Source of the DNA: Cristatella mucedo
Lineage: Eukaryota; Bryozoa; Phylactolaemata; Cristatellidae
Length of the DNA stretch: 64,000 bases
Assembly (NCBI GenBank): GCA_009760855.2
Contig: WPIO01000006.1
Span: forward strand, 11,887,501-11,951,500
Direction of reading: 5' to 3'
Shown in pieces: positions 63,878-64,000 of the stretch; position 1 is the first letter of the stretch, and each line of letters begins with the position of its first letter. The position numbers were made by a program, and so were the translations under genes. A model generated the notes under the pieces. That model did not search any database and was not told the origin of the DNA. It saw only the letters and a list, made by a program, of their open reading frames with translations.

Positions 63878-64000
63878 TAGGGCTGTACCGGAATTCGGCT
63901 CCGGCTCCGGCCGAATTCCGGCCAATTTACAAATCCGGCTCCGGCTCCGGCTCCGGCCAAAACTTGGCCGGATTTGGCCGGATTTTTCGAATTTTGGTTG
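63878..64000. repeat. GGCTCC/CCGGCT hexamer array, possible hAT terminus
   Basis: Begins TAGGGCTGTACCGGAATTCG and continues with repeated CCGGCTCCGG and GGCCGGATTT words to the window edge. A TAGGG-type start followed by subterminal hexamer repeats is common in hAT elements, but the other end is not visible. Confidence 0.4.

Overview
The window is eukaryotic, almost certainly metazoan DNA. Genes are split by introns with GT-AG (once GC-AG) boundaries, and most of the sequence is decayed non-LTR retrotransposons, tRNA-derived SINEs and long microsatellites. I cannot name the species. The CLCA family and the L2/CR1-type LINEs fit many invertebrates (for example lancelets, ticks, molluscs) and lower chordates.

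The only host genes I can support are two CLCA-family genes (self-cleaving metalloprotease plus von Willebrand A domain proteins known as calcium-activated chloride channel regulators) in head-to-tail order on the + strand. Gene 1 shows only its last three exons (11652-19983): the end of the beta-sandwich region, a fibronectin-III-like domain, a Thr/Pro-rich stalk made of four 102-base tandem repeats, one transmembrane segment and a short cytosolic tail. Gene 2 shows its first eight exons (44021-60641): signal peptide, the metalloprotease domain with HExxH, and a VWA domain with a complete MIDAS metal site. It runs off the right edge. All exon joins keep the reading frame, so both look intact where visible. 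They are probably tandem paralogues.

Layout: 1-910 is a dead hAT transposase. 1080-11580 is a mosaic of two LINE families, called here LINE A and LINE B, placed head to tail and inverted against each other. 11652-19983 is gene 1, whose last intron holds a LINE B piece and a near-full-length LINE A. 20100-29000 holds microsatellites, LINE tails and a second near-full LINE A (22536-25480). 29605-31978 is a SINE next to a compact LTR retrotransposon on the - strand that encodes only a gag-like protein with a very Ala-rich tail. 32258-43400 holds a SINE with a LINE-type tail, a LINE A nested in a LINE B, and an old full-span LINE B with its 5' leader. From 44021 onward is gene 2, with LINE, SINE, Tc1-like and possible gag debris in its introns. 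The last 120 bases hold a GGCTCC hexamer array that could be one end of a hAT element.

LINE A ends in a stem-loop (AAAGCGCC ... GGGCGCTTT) followed by ATT repeats. LINE B lacks this and ends near a TGCGCTATACAAAACTCTCC stretch. Every LINE copy is broken by stops, frameshifts, truncation or loss of catalytic residues. I found no convincing undescribed system; the most unusual objects are the gag-only LTR element, the SINE that borrows the LINE A tail, and the repeat-expanded CLCA stalk.
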